NCBI GenBank assembly: GCA_011524535.1
Contig: WTKD01000006.1
Location: 43,601 to 107,600 of the forward strand
Source: Spirochaetaceae bacterium
GTDB lineage: Bacteria; Spirochaetota; Spirochaetia; WTKD01
Length of the DNA: 64,000 nt
Reading direction: 5' to 3'
Shown: piece by piece, positions 16,719 to 25,173 of the stretch
How the letters are laid out: each line of letters starts with the position of its first letter
Numbering within the stretch: position 1 is the first letter of the stretch
Notes under the pieces: model-generated
The model's database searches: none
What the model was told of the DNA's origin: nothing
The model's input: the letters and a program-made list of their open reading frames with translations, nothing else
Translations under genes and position numbers: made by a program

Positions 16719-18378
16719 ATTGGTTCCTTTTTTTTATGAATGTAGAAATCCATTGCTGAACAACCGTAAGTACGTTAGAGCTTATCCAGTATACCAGCAA
16801 GCCCGAAGGAGAATTGTACAGTACAAAAAAGAGGAATATAGGTAAGCCGTATTTCATAAGCGCGGCTTGCCCTTGCGAAGTTCCTCCTGAATTTACATTC
16901 GGTTGTACAAAAATCGTTATTAACTGAGTGCCTATAAAAATAATAGGCAACCCACGAATAGCATCCCAGTTGACCAGGGGGATAGTAAACGGCAATTGAA
17001 ACAACATCTCTGGCGCAGACAAATCGTTTATCCACCCGGATATGAACGTTGCTCCGCGTAAATCAAAATGATTATTGAACAGCCCATACATCGCTATAAA
17101 GAAAGGAAACTGAATGAGCAGCGGCAAACACCCACCCAGAGGATTTACCTTCTCTTTTCTATACAATGCATTCAATTCGACATTCATTTTTTGTCGGTCT
17201 TCACCGTATTTCTCACGAAGCTCTTGCGTTTGCGGATTTAATGCTTGCATGCGCTCCATAGAACGTTGTCCCCTCAATGTAAGCGGCAACAGCATAAGTT
17301 TTACAAGCAAGGTAAGGATTATGATCGAAATCCCATAATTCGGGAATAAAACGTATAGCCACTGCAATCCGAATTTCAGAATGTTTTCAAGCCAACCAAA
17401 AAGCACTCGAGCATCTAGAACATCCTCAAGCTCAAGTCCCTGCAAGCCCAATGAATTATCTTCCGCATCGGAGTATTTCGATAATGTATTCTGCCTTTTT
17501 GGCCCCACATAAAATTTATACACATCTTGAACTACACCAGATTTTATAGGCGGTCTTTGCACAATCATTGCATGTTCTTCTATCGGTGAGGAATTATTTC
17601 TACGAAATGTGTATGCGTATTGGAGATTGTCCGGAATGAGGAGTATAGAAAAATACTTATCAGAAAACCCTATCCAACGAACACGGTCGACCAACGTTTC
17701 GCTTCTGTTATCACGAACATTCTTTGTTCTACGTCGATTATTATAATAGGAAAAAACGCGTACGTTTTGATTACTTTGCGTCTGCAAACTTTCTTCAACA
17801 AGTTGAGGTCCAACATAGAGAGCATAGGGCTCTATTGAAGAAGAACCCTCTTCCAGTTGAATGCGAATTTCTAAATCGTATATGTACTCATTCGGATAAA
17901 ATACATATTCTTTCTCAATAAGAACATCGGTCCCTACATTGGGATCCGTGTGGGTGAATGTTCTAGAGAATACATATCCCTGTGGTGTTTTCCGAGCATT
18001 ATACAAAACATTCAAAGCCTCACCACCCCACAAAAGGGAAAAAGGATCTGGATATGAATTATTATTAGAAATTAGCGCAACCGAATTATCACCAATTTGA
18101 TCACTTGGCAGCAACTCCATTGTCTTTATGCTACCGTTCTCCTGAGAGAATTCTATAGAAAAAATATTTGTCTGATGGTTAAGCGTAGACAGTATTTCAG
18201 GATCATCGCCTGTTGGAATCAATAATCCCGATGTAACATTATCGATTCTTTCATCTGCTAACTGACTCTCTGTTTCTGCTGTGCTTGTCGGCTGATTGGA
18301 TCTACCCTGCAAAAAAGTAAATACAAATACAATAAGAGTTGTAATTAAGATTGCAATTATTAAATTTTTTGTTTCCAT
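16711..18378 (-). CDS. yidC: membrane protein insertase YidC
   Basis: 555 residues, the long Gram-negative form. A first transmembrane segment (residues 7-23) is followed by a large periplasmic domain to about residue 330, then the five-helix insertase core: YGISIIILTLLVKLMLLPLT, the cytoplasmic hairpin RMQALNPQTQELREKYGEDR, and GGCLPLLIQFPFFIAMYGLF. It inserts and folds inner-membrane proteins with or without SecYEG. The conserved Arg in the groove is likely in KLMLLPLTLRGQ. The start codon overlaps the rnpA end by 19 bases, indicating coupled translation. Confidence 0.96.
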   Translation of the reverse strand: METKNLIIAILITTLIVFVFTFLQGRSNQPTSTAETESQLADERIDNVTSGLLIPTGDDPEILSTLNHQTNIFSIEFSQENGSIKTMELLPSDQIGDNSVALISNNNSYPDPFSLLWGGEALNVLYNARKTPQGYVFSRTFTHTDPNVGTDVLIEKEYVFYPNEYIYDLEIRIQLEEGSSSIEPYALYVGPQLVEESLQTQSNQNVRVFSYYNNRRRTKNVRDNRSETLVDRVRWIGFSDKYFSILLIPDNLQYAYTFRRNNSSPIEEHAMIVQRPPIKSGVVQDVYKFYVGPKRQNTLSKYSDAEDNSLGLQGLELEDVLDARVLFGWLENILKFGLQWLYVLFPNYGISIIILTLLVKLMLLPLTLRGQRSMERMQALNPQTQELREKYGEDRQKMNVELNALYRKEKVNPLGGCLPLLIQFPFFIAMYGLFNNHFDLRGATFISGWINDLSAPEMLFQLPFTIPLVNWDAIRGLPIIFIGTQLITIFVQPNVNSGGTSQGQAALMKYGLPIFLFFVLYNSPSGLLVYWISSNVLTVVQQWISTFIKKRNQYA

Positions 18379-18686
18379 GGCATGCTTTTTAACAATTTTC
18401 CAAAAATAACTTGTATTTCCCCGTGAGAAAGATTAGTTCCTCGAATCGAAAACACAATCTGTACACCATTAGAAGACGAAAAAAAATTGTGTGCAAACTC
18501 CTTTCTCAACACTTCGCGAATCCTGCGACGAATTTTATTTCTCGCAACTGCATTCGGATATCCCCTTGCCAACACAGCTATCTCGACTGCTCGATGTTCG
18601 GAACCCAGCGCATACACACGAACACCAGAAAACATAACCCTCGGTCTCGAATAGAGAACACGCTTTATGTCGGATCCTTTCTTAAT
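18360..18686 (-). CDS. rnpA: ribonuclease P protein component, probable non-ATG start
   Basis: Protein subunit of RNase P, which matures tRNA 5' ends. The RNR motif is present as AVARNKIRRRIREVLRKEF. The ORF-track Met at 18635 gives only 91 residues and would lose the first strand and helix. The frame is open further upstream and reads IKKGSDIKRVLYSRPRV, which aligns with the usual LKKxxDFxRVxxxG start of RnpA. However, no in-frame ATG, GTG or TTG exists there: three ATT codons at 18701, 18695 and 18686, or an ATA with AAAGGA 6 bases upstream, are the only options. I place the start at the ATT at 18686 as a working choice. The gene follows rpmH directly. Confidence 0.82.
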   Translation of the reverse strand: MKKGSDIKRVLYSRPRVMFSGVRVYALGSEHRAVEIAVLARGYPNAVARNKIRRRIREVLRKEFAHNFFSSSNGVQIVFSIRGTNLSHGEIQVIFGKLLKSMPWKQKI

Positions 18687-18696
18687 CGAACTAATA

Positions 18697-18852
18697 CTAA
18701 TACGGTTTTTTTTCGTTTGAAACGGTAAGACTCCAGCGATTTTTTGCTCTTCTTCTACTTAGCACAGCTCTCCCAGCTTTTGTTTGCATACGCGCCCTAA
18801 ATCCCAATTTTCTATTTCTTTTGACTCTGCTTGGCTGATATGTTCTTTTCAT
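18697..18852 (-). CDS. rpmH: 50S ribosomal protein L34
   Basis: Missing from the ORF track because it is short. 51 residues beginning [20 protein letters not shown] and ending KKPY, a complete L34 with its Arg/Lys-rich core [18 protein letters not shown]34 is a small 50S subunit protein that contacts 23S rRNA. It is the first gene of the rpmH-rnpA-yidC-jag operon and has its own promoter just upstream. Confidence 0.97.
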   Translation of the reverse strand: MKRTYQPSRVKRNRKLGFRARMQTKAGRAVLSRRRAKNRWSLTVSNEKKPY

Positions 18853-18872
18853 AACGATTTTCCCGGAGCTTT

Positions 18873-18902
18873 ATACTACCCACCACTAACTAGTATTGTC
18901 AA
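18873..18902 (-). promoter_or_regulatory. predicted promoter of rpmH-rnpA-yidC-jag
   Basis: Minus-strand perfect -35 TTGACA and -10 TAGTAT with an 18-base spacer, about 20 bases before the rpmH ATG. It overlaps the last codons of the upstream DUF721 gene. Confidence 0.65.
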
Positions 18903-19201
18903 CGTTGTTTTGTAATTATGAATTGTAATCCTCTGAATTCAATCTGCACATCGTGTTCCTTGAGGTAGTTTCGCATATCTTGTTCTAAACTTTTTTGTAT
19001 CAATTGAGCATATTGAAGATGTGCCGAAGAATCAACAGACACAATGATTACCCCTTGTTCGCAACGATACACTTCCGAATGACCTCGAAGTTTTTCATGC
19101 ACAATTTGGTCCCATATTGAAAAAATGGTTAACGCGTTATCTGGGATGATTTTGTTTACCATTGCAAACAAGAAATCATCTATTTTCTGTATTCTTTGCA
19201 C
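18899..19201 (-). CDS. DUF721 domain protein
   Basis: About 100 residues, the DciA-like DUF721 family that often follows recF. Conserved features are the IWDQIVHEKLRGHSEV segment (W..iVG..la.ht.p in the family) and GVIIVSVDSSAHLQYAQLI. DciA-type proteins help load the replicative helicase in many bacteria lacking DnaC; whether this short form does so is unknown. The start is moved from 19243 to the GTG at 19201, because a GGAGGGGGGAGAG purine tract lies just before it. The gene then overlaps the recF end by 26 bases, which suggests translational coupling. Confidence 0.75.
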   Translation of the reverse strand: MQRIQKIDDFLFAMVNKIIPDNALTIFSIWDQIVHEKLRGHSEVYRCEQGVIIVSVDSSAHLQYAQLIQKSLEQDMRNYLKEHDVQIEFRGLQFIITKQR

Positions 19202-20264
19202 CTCTCCCCCCTTCGATGGTATACACGATGCTATCGGTATCATTGTAATATGAAAGCGATTCCGAAGGAAGAAATGTAAAAAAAGCCTGGGTGTATTTTG
19301 GCAAGCGCGCTATGAAATTCCTTTTTTTTTCTTCATCTAATTCGAGAAGAACATCGTCAAACAAATATACGACTTCCATACCATGAGCCTGTATATATAT
19401 CTGGGCTTGCATCATACGCAGCAGCAACGCTGCGATACGTTGTTGTCCCATGGATCCTCCCAGTGAAATAGGAACCTCGTTGAGATACAAACGATAAGAA
19501 TCCCGGTGAGGTCCAGAATGGGTTATCTTTGTAATACGCTCTCTTTCTCTGTTTGATTTCATTGATATATCTATCTCTTCGTACTCTGTGGATTTCCACG
19601 AAGGCCTATATTCCAGACGTATGGTGAATTCTCCGTCAGATACTTGGTGCGATAGATTCGATATAATCGCTGCATGATTTTCAAAAAACCGCTTTCGTTT
19701 TTCTTGTATTTCACATCCAATATGGATAAATTGATGCGTTAATGCATCTAATTCCTGTGTAGCTCCCTGTTTCAACGCCATATTTCTCTGTTTCAGTATT
19801 TTTAAAAACTGGGACAACTGAGTTCTTATCTGGACATCTTCAATTATTAGCGATTGGTTTAAAAATTTACGTTTATGTTCTGGAGAACCAACCACCATCT
19901 CTATATCCTCCGATACAAAGGGTATGCAAGGAAAATGTTGAATCATACTAGCCCGCGAATGGATTGGTTGATCATCAAGCTGGACCATTCTTTTTTTATC
20001 GCTGTAGGCGTATAGAACCGTTTGTATATTGCTTCGCGAACAAATTCCGCGCAACCACATCGCGTCGGTTCCAAAAGTGCATAAATGCCTCGGGGAATGT
20101 GTACGAAATGAATTCCCTCGAAACAAGCAATAAATAGATTCAAGAAGATTTGTTTTACCCTGCCCATTATTTCCCACAAAAAAAATGTGTTTATGGGAAA
20201 AATCCCAAGTAGCGTTGTGAATGTTCCTGTGGTTGTAGGTACTAAGAGAATCGAGACAAACCAC
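19176..20264 (-). CDS. recF: DNA replication and repair protein RecF
   Basis: 362-residue SMC-like ATPase that helps load RecA at single-strand gaps. Walker A is VGNNGQGKTNLLES near residue 32; the ABC signature region is SLGGSMGQQRIAALLLRM, and Walker B is VVYLFDDVLLELDEEKR-like (VYLFDDVLLELDEE). The start is a GTG 6 bases after the dnaN stop, in the usual dnaA-dnaN-recF order. Confidence 0.95.
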   Translation of the reverse strand: MVCLDSLSTYNHRNIHNATWDFSHKHIFFVGNNGQGKTNLLESIYCLFRGNSFRTHSPRHLCTFGTDAMWLRGICSRSNIQTVLYAYSDKKRMVQLDDQPIHSRASMIQHFPCIPFVSEDIEMVVGSPEHKRKFLNQSLIIEDVQIRTQLSQFLKILKQRNMALKQGATQELDALTHQFIHIGCEIQEKRKRFFENHAAIISNLSHQVSDGEFTIRLEYRPSWKSTEYEEIDISMKSNRERERITKITHSGPHRDSYRLYLNEVPISLGGSMGQQRIAALLLRMMQAQIYIQAHGMEVVYLFDDVLLELDEEKKRNFIARLPKYTQAFFTFLPSESLSYYNDTDSIVYTIEGGRGAKNTENR

Positions 20265-20270
20265 TGATCA

Positions 20271-21392
20271 CTACAGATGAACTTTCATAGGCATAATGAT
20301 ATGGTAGGACTGCATTGTTTGTTCTTCATCTGGAGTAATGGTTACAACTTTCTGTGGATCTGTAAAAGAAATTTTTACGTTCTTCGATTCTTCAACGAGC
20401 AATGGGTCCAGTAAGTATTTATGATTAAATCCAAACAACACATCCTCCCCAGAATACTCAGTGCTAATATATTCTTCAGCTTTCCCAAAATTATTATCAT
20501 TGGCATGTATATGTATTTTGTTTGATTGGATGTGGAATAGCACTTTTTTTGAAAGCTCTGCAAACAAAGATGCTTTTTTTAATGCCTGGATACATTCCTG
20601 CCTGTCTATACGAATATGATTTGTTTGAGTTTCTGGAATAACACGTTTATAATCTGGAAATTGTCCTTCAATATGGGGGGCAATTATACGAAGACCATCA
20701 CCAATTACCACAGAAAAAAATCGATCGTATACGGTGAGCGTCGCTATATCATCCGTATTCCCATGTTTTTGAATGAATTTGAGCATTTTTACCGGTAAGA
20801 TTTTCCCGGTGAAATCGCTGGGAATTTGTATGGTCGGATCCTTCACGATGGAGAGTCTTTTTCCATCGGTTGCTACTATATGCAATATTCCATTTTCTTG
20901 GGTGAAGTACACACCAGTCAAAAAGACGCGCGTGTCATCTGTCAGAACAGAGATAATACTTTTTGATATAAGGGCTAGCAATGTTTGTGTCCGTATTTCA
21001 ATAGATAATCCATCTGTTAATTCTGGAACTGTTTGGAATTCGCTTGCCTCTATTGTTTTCAATTCAAATCGTGCTTGAGTTTGTTTTGCTCCTATGCCTT
21101 TTATGATCATTGCATTGTTTTCAAATCGGAGATGTACGACGCTTTCGGTGATAGATTTTAATACAGATAACATTCGCGCTGCGTGTATTGCGGTTGTTCC
21201 ATTTTCTATACCTTCTACATGCATAGAATTATATGTATGTATTATGGAATCGCTAGCATATATAGATAGTATATCACCATCGATTTTTAAAACTGCATGC
21301 GAATATATATTCAAAAAATTTCTATCTGTTATGATATCTGAAGCTTCTTGTAAAATTTTTGTGATTGCGTGAAGAGGACATTTGCATTCCAT
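20271..21392 (-). CDS. dnaN: DNA polymerase III beta subunit (sliding clamp)
   Basis: 373 residues, standard length, with three clamp domains. Recognisable segments are ILPVKMLKFIQKH in domain 2, IVATDGKRLSIV (the family's ATDgHRLa), and the C terminus ending PMKVHL, close to the usual PMRL/PVRL end. It forms the ring that tethers polymerase to DNA. AAGAGA lies 6 bases upstream of the ATG. It is transcribed leftward after dnaA. Confidence 0.96.
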   Translation of the reverse strand: MECKCPLHAITKILQEASDIITDRNFLNIYSHAVLKIDGDILSIYASDSIIHTYNSMHVEGIENGTTAIHAARMLSVLKSITESVVHLRFENNAMIIKGIGAKQTQARFELKTIEASEFQTVPELTDGLSIEIRTQTLLALISKSIISVLTDDTRVFLTGVYFTQENGILHIVATDGKRLSIVKDPTIQIPSDFTGKILPVKMLKFIQKHGNTDDIATLTVYDRFFSVVIGDGLRIIAPHIEGQFPDYKRVIPETQTNHIRIDRQECIQALKKASLFAELSKKVLFHIQSNKIHIHANDNNFGKAEEYISTEYSGEDVLFGFNHKYLLDPLLVEESKNVKISFTDPQKVVTITPDEEQTMQSYHIIMPMKVHL

Positions 21393-21773
21393 ATAATTTC
21401 TCTTTTATGAATTATACTACGTGTATATATATAATAAAAGTAGTAGTAGGCTCGGTGAATTTGTGGGAAATCATCGTAACATATTATGCTAAAAACACTA
21501 AGACTTACCATCATATGTGGATGGGTATCAAGAAATCTCCAAATAAGTGAATAAAATTTGTGATGTTCAGATGTTTTCCCGAAGATGTTCAGAAGTGAGC
21601 TTAGAGAATTCACAAGAAACACATCGATTATTCACTATTATTAGCAAGTTATACACTATCGTTGATAGTGTATACACTGCTTTTTCAGAGTTTATCTCCA
21701 ATCTATCCACAAGTAACACAAATAGACAAGGGATTTATAGTATAGTGAAGCCGTGACCAGATCTAAGAGGTGG
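21393..21773. other. candidate chromosomal origin (oriC), dnaN-dnaA spacer
   Basis: 381 bases without a credible gene. DnaA-box-like sites by eye: TGTGGGAAA at 21462 (reverse), TGTGGATGG at 21516 (reverse), TTATACACT at 21649, AGTGTATAC at 21667 (reverse), TTATCTCCA at 21692 and CTATCCACA at 21703. None is an exact TTATCCACA. An 11-bp inverted repeat lies at 21650-21674, and AT-rich stretches occur near 21420-21450. The position next to dnaA and the spot counts of G versus C on either side make this the best origin candidate. It must also contain the dnaN promoter region and the dnaA 3' end signals. Confidence 0.55.
21650..21674. repeat. perfect 11-bp inverted repeat in the candidate oriC
   Basis: TATACACTATC, a 3-base spacer GTT, then GATAGTGTATA. 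It holds DnaA-box-like TTATACACT on one arm and its mirror on the other. It may be paired DnaA sites or a hairpin. Confidence 0.85.
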
Positions 21774-23177
21774 TTAGATGGATGAGATAATTTCTTCTAG
21801 AACGTTTGGAAGGCTTGGATCGTCTGTAAGCATTTTTTTTACGCTGCGATATGCGTGTATGACGGTTGTATGATCTCTTGCTCCAAATTCGAGTCCTATG
21901 TCCTCATAGGAAAGATTTTCGTTATATGTTCTTGATAAATACATAGCGATCTTTCTTGGTTTTACTATCTTGCTGGTTTTGTTTTTGCTCTTTAATTCTG
22001 AAATGCTGACCGAAAAATAGTCTGACACAGCTTTCTGTATCGTAGGGATGGGTATATTTTTGCGGGAAGATTCGTTGAATAATGTGAGCAATGTAGGCTT
22101 TACGTTTTGGATGGTGACATCCTTTTGGAACACATTTGCGTAATGAATTACCTTTGTTAATGCAGCTTCAAGGTCGCGGACATTGGATCGTATGTTTTGG
22201 CATATGTAGGTTAGCACGTCGTTTGGGACAGAATATTTCTTTTCAGAGCTTTTCTTTTGTAGGATGGCCACGGCTGTTTCAACCAGAGGTGGCTTTAGAT
22301 CTACAATGAGTCCTCTAGTAAATCTATTTTGAAGGCGTTCGGTAATGTCCCGTATCTCTGAGACAGGTCTATCACAGGTAAATACCATTTGTTTTTTTGC
22401 TTCAAACAAGGCATTGAACGTGTGAAATAGTTCTTCTTGAGTCTCTATTTTTTTTTGTAGAAAATGGATGTCATCAATCAACAAAATGTCTGCCCTGCGA
22501 CGGTATTTTGATTTGAATGTGTTCATCGAATTTTCTTTTATCGCTTGAATGAATTCGTTTGTAAAATCTTCTGCAGTGATGCATATGATAGATTTTTGTG
22601 GACGATGCTCGAGTATGAAATTTCCAATGGATTGCAATAAATGTGTTTTCCCCAATCCAACCTTGCCATAAATCAAACAGGGGTTATACGCAATCCCGGG
22701 GTTGTTTGCGATGCTAAGGGCTGCGTGTGCTGCGAGGCGATTATTGTCTCCAATCACAAAGGATGAGAAGGTGTAGTCTTCACTCAGTCCGGACTGACTT
22801 CTTCGTGAGACAAATTCATTCTTGAGTATCTCTTGAGCATTCACACGGAACACGTCTGAAGGTTCTGTTTGATCCGATGAGAGGGGGGCTTGATTAAGAA
22901 CAGGATTGCTTGAAGATTGCTCTTGGTTTGTTTTTTTTTCAACGCGATAATCGAGTGAGTACGTTCGTCCAGAAAGAGTTTCGAGTTTTCTTTCTATACT
23001 TTTTTGGTACCTTCTTTTGAATTGATCTCGATAGAATTCAGAGGGAACGGTGACGATTATTGTTGAGTTTCCCATCTCGTCAAATGTTATATTTGAAAAC
23101 CATAATTCCTGCTCTTCTGGGCTGAGATCGGTCGACAATTCTTGTAATGCTTTGTTCCAGAAGGTGGATGTTTCCAT
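21774..23177 (-). CDS. dnaA: chromosomal replication initiator DnaA
   Basis: 467 residues. Domain I is at 1-85 (ELSPEEQELWFSNITF-like start), a variable linker rich in Ser/Gln/Asn runs to about 125, the AAA+ domain III has Walker A YGKVGLGKTHLLQSIG, Walker B ILLIDDIHFL and sensor/box VII RLQNRFTRGL, and domain IV ends with the DNA-binding signature GARDHTTVIHAYRSV. It opens the origin and can act as a transcription factor. It is divergent from gyrB with an 88-base spacer. Confidence 0.97.
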   Translation of the reverse strand: METSTFWNKALQELSTDLSPEEQELWFSNITFDEMGNSTIIVTVPSEFYRDQFKRRYQKSIERKLETLSGRTYSLDYRVEKKTNQEQSSSNPVLNQAPLSSDQTEPSDVFRVNAQEILKNEFVSRRSQSGLSEDYTFSSFVIGDNNRLAAHAALSIANNPGIAYNPCLIYGKVGLGKTHLLQSIGNFILEHRPQKSIICITAEDFTNEFIQAIKENSMNTFKSKYRRRADILLIDDIHFLQKKIETQEELFHTFNALFEAKKQMVFTCDRPVSEIRDITERLQNRFTRGLIVDLKPPLVETAVAILQKKSSEKKYSVPNDVLTYICQNIRSNVRDLEAALTKVIHYANVFQKDVTIQNVKPTLLTLFNESSRKNIPIPTIQKAVSDYFSVSISELKSKNKTSKIVKPRKIAMYLSRTYNENLSYEDIGLEFGARDHTTVIHAYRSVKKMLTDDPSLPNVLEEIISSI

Positions 23178-23265
23178 GGTTCACCTAAAGGGTATATATC
23201 TGTACTCACTTGTGCAAGCAATGTACAATATGAACAACTAACCATATACTTTCTAGGAATCCGCA

Positions 23266-25170
23266 ATGTCAAATCGATATACTTCTGAAAACATACAAAT
23301 ACTTAAAGGTCTAGAGGGTGTCAGAAAACGCCCAAGTATGTATATTGGTTCGACCAGCGATACGGGTCTCCATCACTTGGTTTACGAACTAGTGGACAAC
23401 AGCGTTGATGAAGCTCTTGCCGGGTATTGTACGAGAATAACTATCACCTTGGAAAAAGATGGCTCGGTTACAACGGTAGACAATGGACGCGGAATACCGG
23501 TTGAAGAACATCCCGAGGAAAAAATGAGCGGCCTCGAAGTAGTTATGACGAAGTTGCACGCAGGTGGAAAATTCAACAACAAGTCATATCTTTTTTCAGC
23601 GGGCTTGCACGGAGTAGGGTTGTCGGTGGTGAATGCTTTGTCGAGCATGTGTGTCGTACGGGTGTGGAGGAGTGGCGTTGTTTGGGAACAATCGTATTGT
23701 CGAGGAATCGTACAATCTCCATTGCTGAATAAAGGGATAGCGGACAAAACGGGGACTCAGATCAACTTTCTTCCTGATCCCGATATTTTTTCGACCACTG
23801 TGTTTAATTTCGAAGTCTTGTCTCGACGTCTACGTGAGATTTCATTTTTGCACCCAGGTATTACCATTGAAATAATTGATTCTCGGGGAGAAAAGCCCGT
23901 TTCACAGAGCTTCTGTTTTGAAGGAGGTATAAAAGACTTCGTCCTGTATTTGAATAGATCGAAGTCTATGCTTCACAGGGAAGTTATCTATGGTAAGGAA
24001 GAGATAGAAACATCTGCGATTGAATTTTGCCTAGCGTATAATACGGGCATCAACGAACAGGTGTTCTCTTTTGTGAACACGGTCAGCACCCGGGACGGAG
24101 GAACGCATCTTTCCGGTTTTCGATCAGCTTTGTTGAAATCCATCAACGAAGTTTTTAAATCTATGAAGATCCAGAAAAAATCGATTACTTCGTTTGAAAG
24201 CGATGATGTGCGAGAGGGTCTTTCAGCGGTCGTCACGATAAAACTTAGAGATCCTCAATTTGAAGGACAGACGAAAACAAAATTGGGAAATGCAGAAATA
24301 AGAGGGCAGGTGGATTCAATGGTTCGCAGGCATCTCATGCATTATTTTGAAACCCATCCCAAAGAAACAGAGCTGATCATAAAGAAGATACTAACGGCAG
24401 CTGAGGCGCGTTTGGCAGCCCAGAAAGCAAAGGAGGTGACCAGACGTAAATCAATATTTGATAGCACAGGTCTTCCCGGGCTTTTGGTAGACTGCGCAGA
24501 AAAAGACCCGGCTAAATCAGAGATATATATTGTGGAAGGTGATTCTGCAGGGGGTAGCGCGAAACAGGGGCGGGACAGACATTTTCAGGCCATTCTTCCT
24601 CTGCGAGGAAAACTACTCAATGTTGAGAAAAATAGAATAGACAAAGTGCTGTCGAATGAAAAATTGCAGCCAATTATTATGACTCTCGGGGCGGGGATAG
24701 ATGACACGTTCGATATTCGGAAATTGAGGTATCATAAGGTGATCATGTTGGCGGATTCCGATGTAGATGGTTCGCATATACGGACGCTGATGCTAACATT
24801 CTTTTTTCGATATATGCGCCCAGCAATAGAAGCGGGATATATATATATAGCGCAACCGCCGCTATACAAAATCACATCAGGAAAAAAATCTCAGTATGCT
24901 CTTTCTGATAAAGAGAGAGACGATTATCTTGCAACGTTGGACCCCAAAGCAAAAGTCTCGATACAACGATACAAAGGGCTTGGAGAGATGAATCCAGACC
25001 AACTGTGGGAAACTACAATGGACCCAAAAGCCAGAACATTGTTACAGGTGCGCTTGCAGGACGAAGTGAGTGCGGATGTGCTGTTCAGTTTGCTTATGGG
25101 GGATGAAGTTGCTCCGCGGCGTGAATTCATCCAGGAGCACGCGTTGCAAATCAGCGAATTGGACGTATAA
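23266..25170 (+). CDS. gyrB: DNA gyrase subunit B
   Basis: 634 residues. GHKL ATPase domain: LEGVRKRPSMYIGS, ELVDNSVDEALAG (Mg/ATP Asn), DNGRGIPV and AGLHGVGLSVVNAL. Transducer domain in the middle. TOPRIM domain: YIVEGDSAGGSAKQGRD and later DSDVDGSHIRTL. The short C-terminal tail is that of the roughly 640-residue form found in most bacteria. With GyrA it introduces negative supercoils. gyrA follows after 3 bases. Confidence 0.97.
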   Translation: MSNRYTSENIQILKGLEGVRKRPSMYIGSTSDTGLHHLVYELVDNSVDEALAGYCTRITITLEKDGSVTTVDNGRGIPVEEHPEEKMSGLEVVMTKLHAGGKFNNKSYLFSAGLHGVGLSVVNALSSMCVVRVWRSGVVWEQSYCRGIVQSPLLNKGIADKTGTQINFLPDPDIFSTTVFNFEVLSRRLREISFLHPGITIEIIDSRGEKPVSQSFCFEGGIKDFVLYLNRSKSMLHREVIYGKEEIETSAIEFCLAYNTGINEQVFSFVNTVSTRDGGTHLSGFRSALLKSINEVFKSMKIQKKSITSFESDDVREGLSAVVTIKLRDPQFEGQTKTKLGNAEIRGQVDSMVRRHLMHYFETHPKETELIIKKILTAAEARLAAQKAKEVTRRKSIFDSTGLPGLLVDCAEKDPAKSEIYIVEGDSAGGSAKQGRDRHFQAILPLRGKLLNVEKNRIDKVLSNEKLQPIIMTLGAGIDDTFDIRKLRYHKVIMLADSDVDGSHIRTLMLTFFFRYMRPAIEAGYIYIAQPPLYKITSGKKSQYALSDKERDDYLATLDPKAKVSIQRYKGLGEMNPDQLWETTMDPKARTLLQVRLQDEVSADVLFSLLMGDEVAPRREFIQEHALQISELDV

Positions 25171-25173
25171 GGC

